Translations under genes and position numbers: made by a program | Part shown: piece by piece, positions 57,383 to 64,000 of the stretch | Numbering within the stretch: the first letter of the stretch is position 1 | Layout: each line of letters opens with the position of its first letter | The notes under the pieces: generated by a model | Databases searched by the model: none | The model's input: the letters and a program-made list of their open reading frames with translations, nothing else | Told to the model about the DNA's origin: nothing | Source of the DNA: Micromonospora sp. M71_S20 | GTDB lineage: Bacteria > Actinomycetota > Actinomycetes > Mycobacteriales > Micromonosporaceae | NCBI RefSeq assembly: GCF_003664255.1 | Contig: NZ_RCCV01000001.1 | Span: 3,472,001-3,536,000, forward strand | Direction: 5' to 3' | DNA length: 64,000 nucleotides

Positions 57383-59135
57383 GCGTACGGTGGCCGACCT
57401 GGTGGTCGAGCGACTGCGCGCCTGGCGGGTGCCGCGGGTCTTCGGCTACCCCGGGGAGGCCATCGCCCCGGTGGTCGAGGCGTTGGACGCCTCGGGCGGG
57501 GACCCGGCGTTCGTGCCGGCCCGGCACGAGGAGACCGCCTCCTACATGGCCACCGGGCACGCCAAGTTCACCGGCGGGATCGGGGTCTGCCTGGCCACCC
57601 AGGGGCCGAGCGCCGTCCAGCTGCTCAACGGCCTCTACGACGCCAAGCTGGACAGCAAGCCGGTGGTGGCGATCGTCGGCGAGGACGTTTCGGGTCCGCT
57701 CGGCGCCGCCCACCAGGAGATCGGGCTGAGCCGGCTGTTCGCCGACGCCTGCAACCAGTTCGTCCGCTACGGCCGCGTCCCCGACGGGGTGCCGGCCCTG
57801 CTCGACCAGGCGTTCCGAACCGCCGCCGCCACCCGCAGCCCGGTCTGCGTGGTGCTGCCGCGCCAGTTGCAGGAGGCCACCGTGCCCGACCTGCAGTCGC
57901 ACGCGGCCGGGGTGCTCTCGGCGACGCCGGGGGAGCCGCTGGCGCGGGTCCTGCCGCACGACGCCGACCTGGACGCGGCCGCCCAGCTGTTCGCCAACGG
58001 CCAGCGGACCGCGATCCTGGTCGGCCAGGGCGGCCGGGGCGCGGCCGGAGAGATCGTCGCCCTCGCCGACCGGCTCGGCGCCGGGGTGGCGGCCTCGCTG
58101 CTGGGCAAGCCGGTGCTCGACGAGCGGCTGCCCTTCCACGCCGGCGTGCTCGGCGAGGTCGGCACCCCGGCCGCCGCCGAGCTGATGGGCGGCTGCGACA
58201 CGCTGCTGCTGGTCGGCACGAACGACCCGTGGACGGACTACTTCCCGATGCCGGGGCAGGCGCGCACGGTGCAGATCGACATCGACGGGCGCCGGATCGG
58301 CACCCGCTACCCGGTGGACGTGCCGCTCGTGGGCGACGCCCAGGAGACGCTGCGGGCGTTGCTGGCCCGCGTGCCCGACCGGCCGAACGCCCGGTGGCGG
58401 GAGACCGTCGAGGGCTCGGTCGACCGGTGGCGGGCCGAGCGGGCGGACCGGGCCGCCGCCCCCGCCGAGCCGGTGAACCCGCAGCTCGTGCTGCACGAAC
58501 TCTCCACCCGGATCCCGCGCCGCGGGGCGGTGGCGGTGGACGTCGGATCGGTCATGTACTGGTACGCCCGGCACCTGGAACTGCCCCCGGGCGTCACCGC
58601 CCAGCTCTGCGGCACGCTCGGCTCGATGGGCTGTGCCCTGCCGTACGCCGTGGCGGCCAAGCTCGCCGCCCCGGACCAGCCCGTGATCGCCCTGCTCGGC
58701 GACGGCGCGATGCAGCTCAACGGGCTGGCGGAGCTGATCACCGTGGCGCACCACTGGCGGGAGTGGCGCGATCCCCGCCTGGTGGTGCTGGTGCTCAACA
58801 ACCGGGACCACTCCGGCATGGGCGGCGGCCGTACGCCCACCGCCCCGACGCTCCGCCGACCCGATGTGCCGTACGCCGGCTGGGCGCGCCTGCTCGGCCT
58901 GCACGGGGTGCGGGTGGACCGGCCGGAGCTGGTGGGGGCGGCCTGGGACGAGGCGCTGGCCGCCGACCGGCCCTGCGTACTGGAGGCGGTGGTCGACCCG
59001 GCGGTGCGGCTGGCGCCGCCCGAGCCCGCGTTCGCGGACCTGCGCGAGGTGTTCGCCGAGGGCGACGCCGCCCGACGGGTGCGCGACCGCATGCTCGCCG
59101 CCGGGGTGGCCGTGGAGGTCGACGACCTCGTTTAA
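57375..59135 (+). CDS. Thiamine-diphosphate-dependent enzyme, pyruvate oxidase/acetolactate synthase-like
   Basis: 586 residues from ATG 57375 (GTG 57369 also in frame). POX/ALS layout: N-terminal PYR domain with the catalytic Glu in RHEETASYMATGHAKFTG, a central FAD/nucleotide-fold domain (AILVGQGGRGAAGEIVALAD), and C-terminal PP domain with the ThDP motif LLGDGAMQLNGLAEL...LVLNNRDHSGMGGG. A PoxB-type pyruvate:quinone oxidoreductase or a related decarboxylase is most likely; the C-terminal membrane-binding tail of PoxB is not obvious. Overlaps the preceding gene by eight bases. Confidence 0.88.
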   Translation: MAERTVADLVVERLRAWRVPRVFGYPGEAIAPVVEALDASGGDPAFVPARHEETASYMATGHAKFTGGIGVCLATQGPSAVQLLNGLYDAKLDSKPVVAIVGEDVSGPLGAAHQEIGLSRLFADACNQFVRYGRVPDGVPALLDQAFRTAAATRSPVCVVLPRQLQEATVPDLQSHAAGVLSATPGEPLARVLPHDADLDAAAQLFANGQRTAILVGQGGRGAAGEIVALADRLGAGVAASLLGKPVLDERLPFHAGVLGEVGTPAAAELMGGCDTLLLVGTNDPWTDYFPMPGQARTVQIDIDGRRIGTRYPVDVPLVGDAQETLRALLARVPDRPNARWRETVEGSVDRWRAERADRAAAPAEPVNPQLVLHELSTRIPRRGAVAVDVGSVMYWYARHLELPPGVTAQLCGTLGSMGCALPYAVAAKLAAPDQPVIALLGDGAMQLNGLAELITVAHHWREWRDPRLVVLVLNNRDHSGMGGGRTPTAPTLRRPDVPYAGWARLLGLHGVRVDRPELVGAAWDEALAADRPCVLEAVVDPAVRLAPPEPAFADLREVFAEGDAARRVRDRMLAAGVAVEVDDLV

Positions 59136-59174
59136 CGGCCCACCCGACGGGCACTGAGGACGGGCAGTACGACG

Positions 59175-60275
59175 TTGGAGGTCACCTTGTCCGAGTCCCC
59201 GGATCGCCGGTACGGTCCCGCGCCCCTGCCGCAGCCCCGTGGACCGGTCTCGGCGGCGCTGCTGGACGCGCTGCGGCGGGCGCCGCACGACCTCCCGGCG
59301 GGGCTCGGCGACGGGCTCGACCCGGCCGACCCGCTCACCGACGAGGACCTTCAGCTCACCCTCTTCTGCTGCTACGAGCTGCACTACCGCGGCTGGCGGG
59401 GCGTCGACGAGGGCTGGGAGTGGCAGCCGTCCCTGCTCGCGCTGCGCGCGTACGCCGAACGGCACTTCGAGGCGGCGGTGCGCGCGCTGGTGGGACCCCT
59501 GCCGACGGCGCTGCCCGGCGGGGTGCCGGCGGCCCTGGCCGACGTGGTCGCCGCCGACGACGGGCCCTCGCTCGCCGGCTATCTGCAACGCCGGGCGTCG
59601 CTGGCCCAGTTCCGGGAGTTCGTCACCCACCGCTCGATCTACCACCTGCGCGAGGCCGACCCGCACAGCTGGGCCCTGCCGCGCCTCGGCGGGCCGGCGA
59701 AGGCCGCCCTGGTGGAGATCCAGATGGACGAGTACGGCAACGGGCGGCTGGACCGGATGCACGCCGAGCTGTTCCGGGTCACCCTGGACGAGCTGGGCCT
59801 GGACACCGGCTACGCCGCCCACCTGGACGCCGTGCCGGCGGTCACCCTGGCCACCAACAACCTCATGTCGCTGTTCGGGTTGCACCGGCGGCTGCGCGGC
59901 GCGCTGCTGGGGCACCTCGCCGCGTACGAGATGACCTCCTCGCTGCCGAACCGCCGCTACGGCAACGGGCTGCGCCGCCTCGGCCTGGACGCGCGGGCCA
60001 CCCGCTTCTACGACGAGCACGTGGAGGCCGACGCGGTGCACGAGCAGATCGCCGCGCACGACCTCTGTGGGGGACTGGTCCGGGTGGAGCCGGGGCTCGC
60101 CCCGGACGTCCTCTTCGGCGCCGCCGCCGCGCTGGCGGTGGACCGGCTCTTCGCCGCGCACCTGCTGGACGCCTGGACCGCCGGCCGCACCTCCCTGCGC
60201 CCCACCGCCGCACCGATCCGAATCGACCTGCGCGACCGCCCGCGCCCCGCCGACCTCCCCGCCGCCGTAGCCTGA
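59175..60275 (+). CDS. Iron-containing redox enzyme (heme-oxygenase-like diiron fold)
   Basis: 366 residues. All-helical; the metal-binding pattern of heme-oxygenase-like diiron proteins is present: FREFVTHRSIYHLREADPHS, VEIQMDEYGNGRLDRMHAEL, LAAYEMTSSLPNRRYGNG and RFYDEHVEADAVHEQIAAHD, giving Glu/His/Asp ligands. Members of this group carry out oxidations from fatty acid decarboxylation to amine oxygenation; substrate unknown. Follows the TPP enzyme on the same strand after 39 bases and ends in a Pro/Arg-rich low-complexity tail. Confidence 0.82.
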   Translation: MEVTLSESPDRRYGPAPLPQPRGPVSAALLDALRRAPHDLPAGLGDGLDPADPLTDEDLQLTLFCCYELHYRGWRGVDEGWEWQPSLLALRAYAERHFEAAVRALVGPLPTALPGGVPAALADVVAADDGPSLAGYLQRRASLAQFREFVTHRSIYHLREADPHSWALPRLGGPAKAALVEIQMDEYGNGRLDRMHAELFRVTLDELGLDTGYAAHLDAVPAVTLATNNLMSLFGLHRRLRGALLGHLAAYEMTSSLPNRRYGNGLRRLGLDARATRFYDEHVEADAVHEQIAAHDLCGGLVRVEPGLAPDVLFGAAAALAVDRLFAAHLLDAWTAGRTSLRPTAAPIRIDLRDRPRPADLPAAVA

Positions 60276-60333
60276 CCCCCGCCTCCCACCCCACCCGCCC
60301 CACCCGCGCCCCGCCCCCGGGGCGGTGATGGCC

Positions 60334-60408
60334 GTCGATCATGCAGTTGTGGTGCCCCGCAAAGGCCGCGGGACGCTGCTCTCCGCCCACCACAACTGCA
60401 AGATCGAC
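60334..60408. repeat. Long inverted repeat (20 of 21 pairs)
   Basis: Arms 60334-60354 (GTCGATCATGCAGTTGTGG start) and 60388-60408 pair at 20 of 21 positions around a 33-base spacer. It lies in the gap between the iron-enzyme stop and the CDGSH stop (convergent), so it could terminate both. The arm shares GATCATG-AG-TT with the hairpin at 20900-20960. Confidence 0.7.
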
Positions 60409-60436
60409 ATGCAGGGGTGGGGAAACAGCGGGGTGG

Positions 60437-60667
60437 TCAGGGGGTTTCGCGGGTGGTGCCGGCGCGGAAGTTGACGGCCTTGTGGGTGCCGTCGCAGAAC
60501 GGCTTGAGCGCCGACTTCCCGCAGCGGCACAGGGCCACCGTGCCCCGCCGCGCGTCGATCGTCTCCCCGTCGGGGGTGACCAGGGCGAAGTCGCCCCGGA
60601 CCAGCAACGGCCCGTCCTGGTAGGGGGTGATGGTGGCCGCCGCGGGAGTGTCGTCGTCGGTGCGCAT
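60437..60667 (-). CDS. CDGSH iron-sulfur domain protein
   Basis: 76 residues from ATG 60667. A single CDGSH domain: LCRCGKSALKPFCDGTHK holds the three cysteines and histidine (C-x-C ... C-D-G-x-H) that bind a redox-active [2Fe-2S] cluster. Upstream strands GPLLVRGDFALVTPDGETI fit the family. Soluble, no membrane anchor. An in-frame ATG at 60712 would add 15 residues without an obvious site. Convergent with the heme-oxygenase-like gene. Confidence 0.9.
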   Translation of the reverse strand: MRTDDDTPAAATITPYQDGPLLVRGDFALVTPDGETIDARRGTVALCRCGKSALKPFCDGTHKAVNFRAGTTRETP

Positions 60668-60817
60668 GGGCGCTGAAGTGCCCCTTGCTCCGGCACTGAA
60701 ACCCCTGCTCACCGGCGTGCCGTCGCGACGGTCGACCGGCGTCGTCGCCCGGTTGGGCGGCTCGGCGGCGGCCCGCCCGGGATCTTCTGATTACTCCCGC
60801 CCGGTGGGGGATGCCCC

Positions 60818-60842
60818 GTTTGAACCCCATCGGGACGGGAAG
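60818..60842 (+). promoter_or_regulatory. Candidate stress-sigma promoter GTTT-N15-GGGAAG
   Basis: GTTT (60818-60821) and GGGAAG (60837-60842) are spaced by 15 bases, close to the GTTT-N14-16-GGG(T/A)A pattern known for SigB/SigF-type sigma factors in actinobacteria. It lies 31 bases before GTG 60873. A similar GTTT-N15-GGGACC lies before the sigma-STAS gene itself (62489-62513). Confidence 0.45.
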
Positions 60843-60872
60843 CCGGGCCGCGTGGTGAGCGAACGAGGCAAG

Positions 60873-62303
60873 GTGGAGCCGGGGCCCAAGGTGCGCAAGG
60901 GGCTCACGGCCGAGGGCGCCGGGCTGGCGGGCGACCGGGTCGTGGCGGCCGGCAGTGCCGCGCGGGTCCTGGTGGCCGCCACCGCGCGGGCGCTGCGCGG
61001 CACCGACTGCGCCGACCTGGGACATCCGGGACACCCGGGACCGCTGTCGCGGTTCGTCGGCGCGCCCGAGCCGGTGCGCCGGGCGGCGCTGATCCGGGCG
61101 GCCGGCCGGGTGGCGCTCACCCCCGGCCAGACCGCCGAGGTCGACGCGGGCCGGGTCGCCCGCTGGTTCACCGACCAGTACCCGCGCCGCCGCTACCCCG
61201 GCGCCCTGATCGGCTCCCCGCACGGCGCGCTCGCGCACCTGGCGATGGCGCTCGGCGTGCCCTGGCTGCCGGCCGGGTTCGAGATGACCGTGCACTGGGC
61301 GCAGGGCGCCGTCGACCGGCCGCAGGCCGCCCTGGACCACGGCGCCGCGCTCACCGCCCGGCTCCTCGGCGGCAACGCCGACCTGCACGTCCGGCAGGTG
61401 CACTGCCCCGCCAGCCGGGGCGCGTTGGCCGGCGCCACGGTGTCGCTGGCGGCCCGGTGGCGGTCCCTGCCGGCCGCGTACGCGCGGTTCCTGGCCGACC
61501 GGCTGGAGCCCGGCGCCCCGGTGCTGCTGCTGCGCGACGCCCGCACCTGGCCGGTGTTCGACTCCGCCCCGGGGCACAGCTTCCAGGTCGGCTGCCCGGG
61601 CAGTGGCCTCGACCCGGTCGACTTCCACCCGGACAGCCACGCCCTGCGCCAGGTGCTCCGCTCGGCCGGCGGGGACGGCGCGCACTGGGAGCCGCCGGAG
61701 GTCGCCGCGCCGCCCGAGCCGGCGGAACACGGCGTGGAGTCCGGTTTCGAGGCCGGCGTCCAGGAGTGGACCGCCGGGCACGGCCACCCGCTGCACCGGG
61801 TCCTCGTGCCACGGCCGGAGGCGCTCAGCGCCGCGACCGCGGACCTGTACCGGCGTTGGCTGCGCGCGGCCGGCAAGACCGGCGACCGGCTGGTGGTGGA
61901 GTGCGGCCGGCTGCTCGACCCGTGGCAGGTGGTGCGCGCCGGGATGGTGCCGTACTGGTGCGAGAACGCCACCCGGCGCAGCGTCGAGGGGGTCGAGTGG
62001 TGGCTCGCCGGGAGCGAGCCGTTCAGCTCGGTGGACGTGCTGCCCGAGCCACCCGGCCTGCGGTCGCCGGCGCTGGCCGGGCTGCCGCAGTGGCTGGCCG
62101 TCGCCGGCTTCGGGCGCCGCCGGCGGGCGCTGGACCGCACCTCGGCACGCGGCTACCCGATCACCTCTGTGCCCACCCGCCGGGCGACGGAGGTGCTGCG
62201 GGCACAGCCGTACGACCTGCCGACGCCACCGCCGATGACCGTCCCCGAGGCCCTCGCGGCACTGCGCGACGGCGGCGGCGACCAGGGATTACTGGTCTGT
62301 TGA
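60873..62303 (+). CDS. Hypothetical protein
   Basis: 476 residues from GTG 60873, chosen because GAGG lies at 60865-60868 and a promoter-like pair lies just upstream; GTG 60855 is also possible. Soluble, Ala/Gly/Arg-rich. Recognisable stretches: FTDQYPRRRYPGALIGSPHG, WLPAGFEMTVHWAQG, FQVGCPGSGLDPVDFHPDSH, ENATRRSVEGVEWWLAGSEP. I do not recognise the family. Its proximity to a candidate SigF-type promoter would make it a stress-regulated gene. Confidence 0.7.
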   Translation: MEPGPKVRKGLTAEGAGLAGDRVVAAGSAARVLVAATARALRGTDCADLGHPGHPGPLSRFVGAPEPVRRAALIRAAGRVALTPGQTAEVDAGRVARWFTDQYPRRRYPGALIGSPHGALAHLAMALGVPWLPAGFEMTVHWAQGAVDRPQAALDHGAALTARLLGGNADLHVRQVHCPASRGALAGATVSLAARWRSLPAAYARFLADRLEPGAPVLLLRDARTWPVFDSAPGHSFQVGCPGSGLDPVDFHPDSHALRQVLRSAGGDGAHWEPPEVAAPPEPAEHGVESGFEAGVQEWTAGHGHPLHRVLVPRPEALSAATADLYRRWLRAAGKTGDRLVVECGRLLDPWQVVRAGMVPYWCENATRRSVEGVEWWLAGSEPFSSVDVLPEPPGLRSPALAGLPQWLAVAGFGRRRRALDRTSARGYPITSVPTRRATEVLRAQPYDLPTPPPMTVPEALAALRDGGGDQGLLVC

Positions 62304-62488
62304 GTCGGCCCTTTCGAAACATCCTCGCGAACCCCGGGTCCCGTGATTGAGTACCTACGGAGCGGGAACACCGCTGGCTGCGACGGCCTGATCACGCCGT
62401 CCGGCGTGGCGCCGTCGCCCGCTGACATCCCAGTCATGTGACCCATTTTCCGGCCCGGGCGTGGTGCGACCACGCGCGCGCACGACCG

Positions 62489-62513
62489 GTTTCCTGAATC
62501 CGGGCGGGGGACC
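62489..62513 (+). promoter_or_regulatory. Weak candidate SigB/SigF-type promoter before sigma gene
   Basis: GTTT (62489-62492), 15-base spacer, GGGACC (62508-62513), ending 18 bases before ATG 62532. The -10-like part departs from the consensus. If real it suggests autoregulation by the encoded sigma factor. Confidence 0.3.
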
Positions 62514-62531
62514 TTCCTGAGGGAGGCGCGG

Positions 62532-63671
62532 ATGTTCGGACAGACCACCACGACCACACCACCTCCGACCGATCGGGGCCTGGAGGACCTCGACGCGGCC
62601 GCACTGGCGTACGCGGCCCGGATCGAGGGCCTACCGCCCGAACGACGCCAGGAGGCGCGTGACGACCTGGTCCGGTTCGCCCTGCCGTTCGCGGGCCGGC
62701 TGGCCCGCCGCTACCGGGGGCGGGGCGAGCCGCTGGAGGACCTGGAGCAGGTCGCCCGGCTGGGCCTGGTCAACGCCGTCGACCGGTACGACCCGGAGCG
62801 GGGCTCCTTCACCGCGTACGCGGCCATCACCATCGTCGGCGAGATCAAGCGGCACTTCCGCGACCGGACCTGGGGCGTGCACGTGCCGCGCCGGCTGCGC
62901 GACCTGATCCTGGAGGTCGGGCAGGCTACCTCCGCGCTGACCAGCGAGCTGTCCCGGGCCCCGACGGTGGCCGAGCTGGCGGAGCGGCTGGAGACGCCGC
63001 AGGAGGAGATCCTCGCCGCGCTGGAGTCGGCCGCCGGCTACAGCCCGGCCTCGCTGAACGCCCCCGTCGGCGGGGAGAGCTCGGCCGAGTTCGGCGACCT
63101 GGTCGGCGAGTCCGACAACGCGCTGGAATCCGTCGACGACCGGGTGACGGTCAGCGGGCTGCTGCACCGGCTGCCCTGGCGGGAGCGGCGCATCCTGGCC
63201 ATGCGCTTCTACGGCAACCAGACCCAGGCGGAGATCGCCGCCCGCTTCGGCATCTCCCAGATGCACGTGTCCCGGCTGCTGTCCCGGGCGCTGACCTGGC
63301 TGCGCCAGGCGATGCTCGCCGACGCCCCGCCGCCGTGGCAGAACGGGGCCGCCGAGTCGGAGCCGGCGAAGACCAGGATCTCGGTGCGGCACAACGGCGA
63401 CCGGGTGGTCGTGGAGGTCGGCGGGGAGGTCGACCGGGACGGCGCGGACCAGCTCCGCCGGGCGATGCTGGAGGCGGTGACCGGGCAACCCGCCGAGGTG
63501 GTGGTCGACCTGGTGGGCGCCGGGGGCTTCGACGCCGGCGGCATCGCCGCGCTGATGGCGGGCCGCGAGGCCGCCGCCCGCACGGGGGTCCCGCTGCGGC
63601 TGACCCGCGTCCAGCCGGCCGTGCGCCGCTCGCTCACGGCGGCGGGCCTGGCGGCGGCCCGCGAGGGCTGA
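62532..63671 (+). CDS. SigB/SigF-family sigma factor fused to a C-terminal STAS domain
   Basis: 379 residues. Residues about 20-260 are a complete group 3 (SigF/SigB-type) sigma factor: region 2 GEPLEDLEQVARLGLVNAVD and YAAITIVGEIKRHFRDRTWG, region 3 LSRAPTVAELAERLETPQEE, region 4 LPWRERRILAMRFYGNQTQA followed by FGISQMHVSRLLSRALTWLR. A linker follows, then a STAS domain (about 278-379): ISVRHNGDRVVVEVGGEVDR and GGFDAGGIAALMAGREAAAR. At the usual phosphoserine position (D-S-[ST]-G) it has D-A-G-G, so it cannot be phosphorylated there. It could mimic an active antagonist in cis. Terminator follows. Confidence 0.88.
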   Translation: MFGQTTTTTPPPTDRGLEDLDAAALAYAARIEGLPPERRQEARDDLVRFALPFAGRLARRYRGRGEPLEDLEQVARLGLVNAVDRYDPERGSFTAYAAITIVGEIKRHFRDRTWGVHVPRRLRDLILEVGQATSALTSELSRAPTVAELAERLETPQEEILAALESAAGYSPASLNAPVGGESSAEFGDLVGESDNALESVDDRVTVSGLLHRLPWRERRILAMRFYGNQTQAEIAARFGISQMHVSRLLSRALTWLRQAMLADAPPPWQNGAAESEPAKTRISVRHNGDRVVVEVGGEVDRDGADQLRRAMLEAVTGQPAEVVVDLVGAGGFDAGGIAALMAGREAAARTGVPLRLTRVQPAVRRSLTAAGLAAAREG

Positions 63672-63680
63672 GCACGTCGC

Positions 63681-63715
63681 GAGAGGGCCGGCACCCCGCG
63701 GGTGCCGGCCCTCTC
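63681..63715. terminator. 16-bp terminator hairpin
   Basis: Arms 63681-63696 and 63700-63715 pair perfectly over 16 bases with a three-base loop, 10 bases after the sigma-factor stop and 16 before the converging gene's stop. Confidence 0.85.
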
Positions 63716-63730
63716 CGCGCGTACGCCCGC

Positions 63731-64000
63731 TCAGCGCTCGGGGGTGTCGCCGGGCCCGCGCGGGTGCCGCCAGCGGTCGTTGGCCTGCGGCTCCCGGTCG
63801 GCGCCGAGGCGGGTCTCCTCCGGCTCGTCGGTCTGCTCGAAGCTGGGCCGACGGATGTCGTTCGGCTCGGGGACGTCCACCGGCCTGGCCCCGGACTGCG
63901 GGGCCGGCTGGTACTCGGTGGCCTCCCGCGCGCCGTGCGCCCCCTCGGCGGCCGGCGCCTCGGGCACGTGCTTCTCGCGGTGCAACTCGTCGCGGAAGTC
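63731..64000 (-). CDS. Hydrophilic hypothetical protein (5' truncated)
   Basis: At least 89 residues; the frame stays open to the window edge, so the start lies outside it (a TTG at 63985 is internal). Highly charged and Pro-rich (REKHVPEAPAAEGAHGAREA, RRPSFEQTDEPEETRLGADR), probably disordered. No domain visible. Converges on the sigma-STAS gene. Confidence 0.5.
   Translation of the reverse strand, partial: DFRDELHREKHVPEAPAAEGAHGAREATEYQPAPQSGARPVDVPEPNDIRRPSFEQTDEPEETRLGADREPQANDRWRHPRGPGDTPER

Noticed and set aside
56979..60161. 1060-codon minus-strand open frame opposite the TPP and iron-enzyme genes
   Set aside because: Antisense shadow; contains no recognisable domain, while the plus strand holds complete enzyme motifs.

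Overview
The window is about 73-75% GC. Its genes read like a Micromonosporaceae (Micromonospora-type) actinomycete: dense GTG/ATG starts, many STAS/PP2C regulators, GT4 glycogen-type glycosyltransferase, a TreX-TreY-TreZ operon, DUF3817, YciI-like and Rv2629-like proteins. This taxonomic call is inference from gene content and composition. I found no rRNA, tRNA, CRISPR array, phage or intact insertion sequence.

Layout. 1-3.7 kb: 5'-truncated NDH-2, a spermidine synthase-like protein, and a DUF2267/pterin-dehydratase-like fusion. 3.8-8.6 kb: a signalling block with three STAS proteins, a PAS/GAF/SpoIIE-type PP2C phosphatase, a cobalamin-binding protein carrying the Wx9EH signature of CarH photoreceptors, and a CheY-like receiver. 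8.7-16.9 kb: DivIVA-like protein, lytic-transglycosylase-like protein, OsmC-like protein, Ser/Thr kinase, an OmpR/HK pair with an 11-bp-phased direct-repeat array at its start, an arginase-fold protein, AraC and VOC proteins. 17.0-20.7 kb: YLDAGSGS microprotein, methyltransferase and membrane sulfatase-like cassette. 20.7-21.3 kb: a non-coding block with a long hairpin. 21.3-28.1 kb: citrate synthase, GT4 glucosyltransferase, fasciclin lipoprotein, secreted M14 carboxypeptidase, orphan OmpR regulator. 28.4-34.6 kb: glgX/treX-treY-treZ, with treZ broken by one extra G in a G-run.

34.6-45.7 kb is accessory in character: hydrolase, YciI-like, NUDIX and HTH/TPR-like regulator of lower GC, an XRE regulator, a KhtT-like RCK_C protein without its antiporter, an unusual nucleotidyltransferase-like/methyltransferase fusion, a uridine-kinase remnant, and a set of secreted proteins (crystallin-like, trypsin-like, CHAP). 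45.9-64 kb: hydrolase/TetR pair around a perfect inverted operator, SRPBCC protein, Zn-dehydrogenase, membrane protein, GNAT preceded by a 21-bp degenerate repeat, GCS2 ligase, small membrane proteins, Rv2629-like protein overlapping a PoxB-like TPP enzyme, heme-oxygenase-like iron enzyme, CDGSH protein, and a SigF/SigB-type sigma factor fused to a STAS domain.

The most interesting theme is partner switching. At one end of the window the phosphatase, B12-sensor-like protein, STAS proteins and receiver lie together; at the other end is a sigma factor with its own built-in STAS domain whose usual phospho-acceptor position is Ala. A cobalamin-based light or ligand sensor feeding a sigma-factor partner switch is a testable hypothesis, not something the sequence proves.
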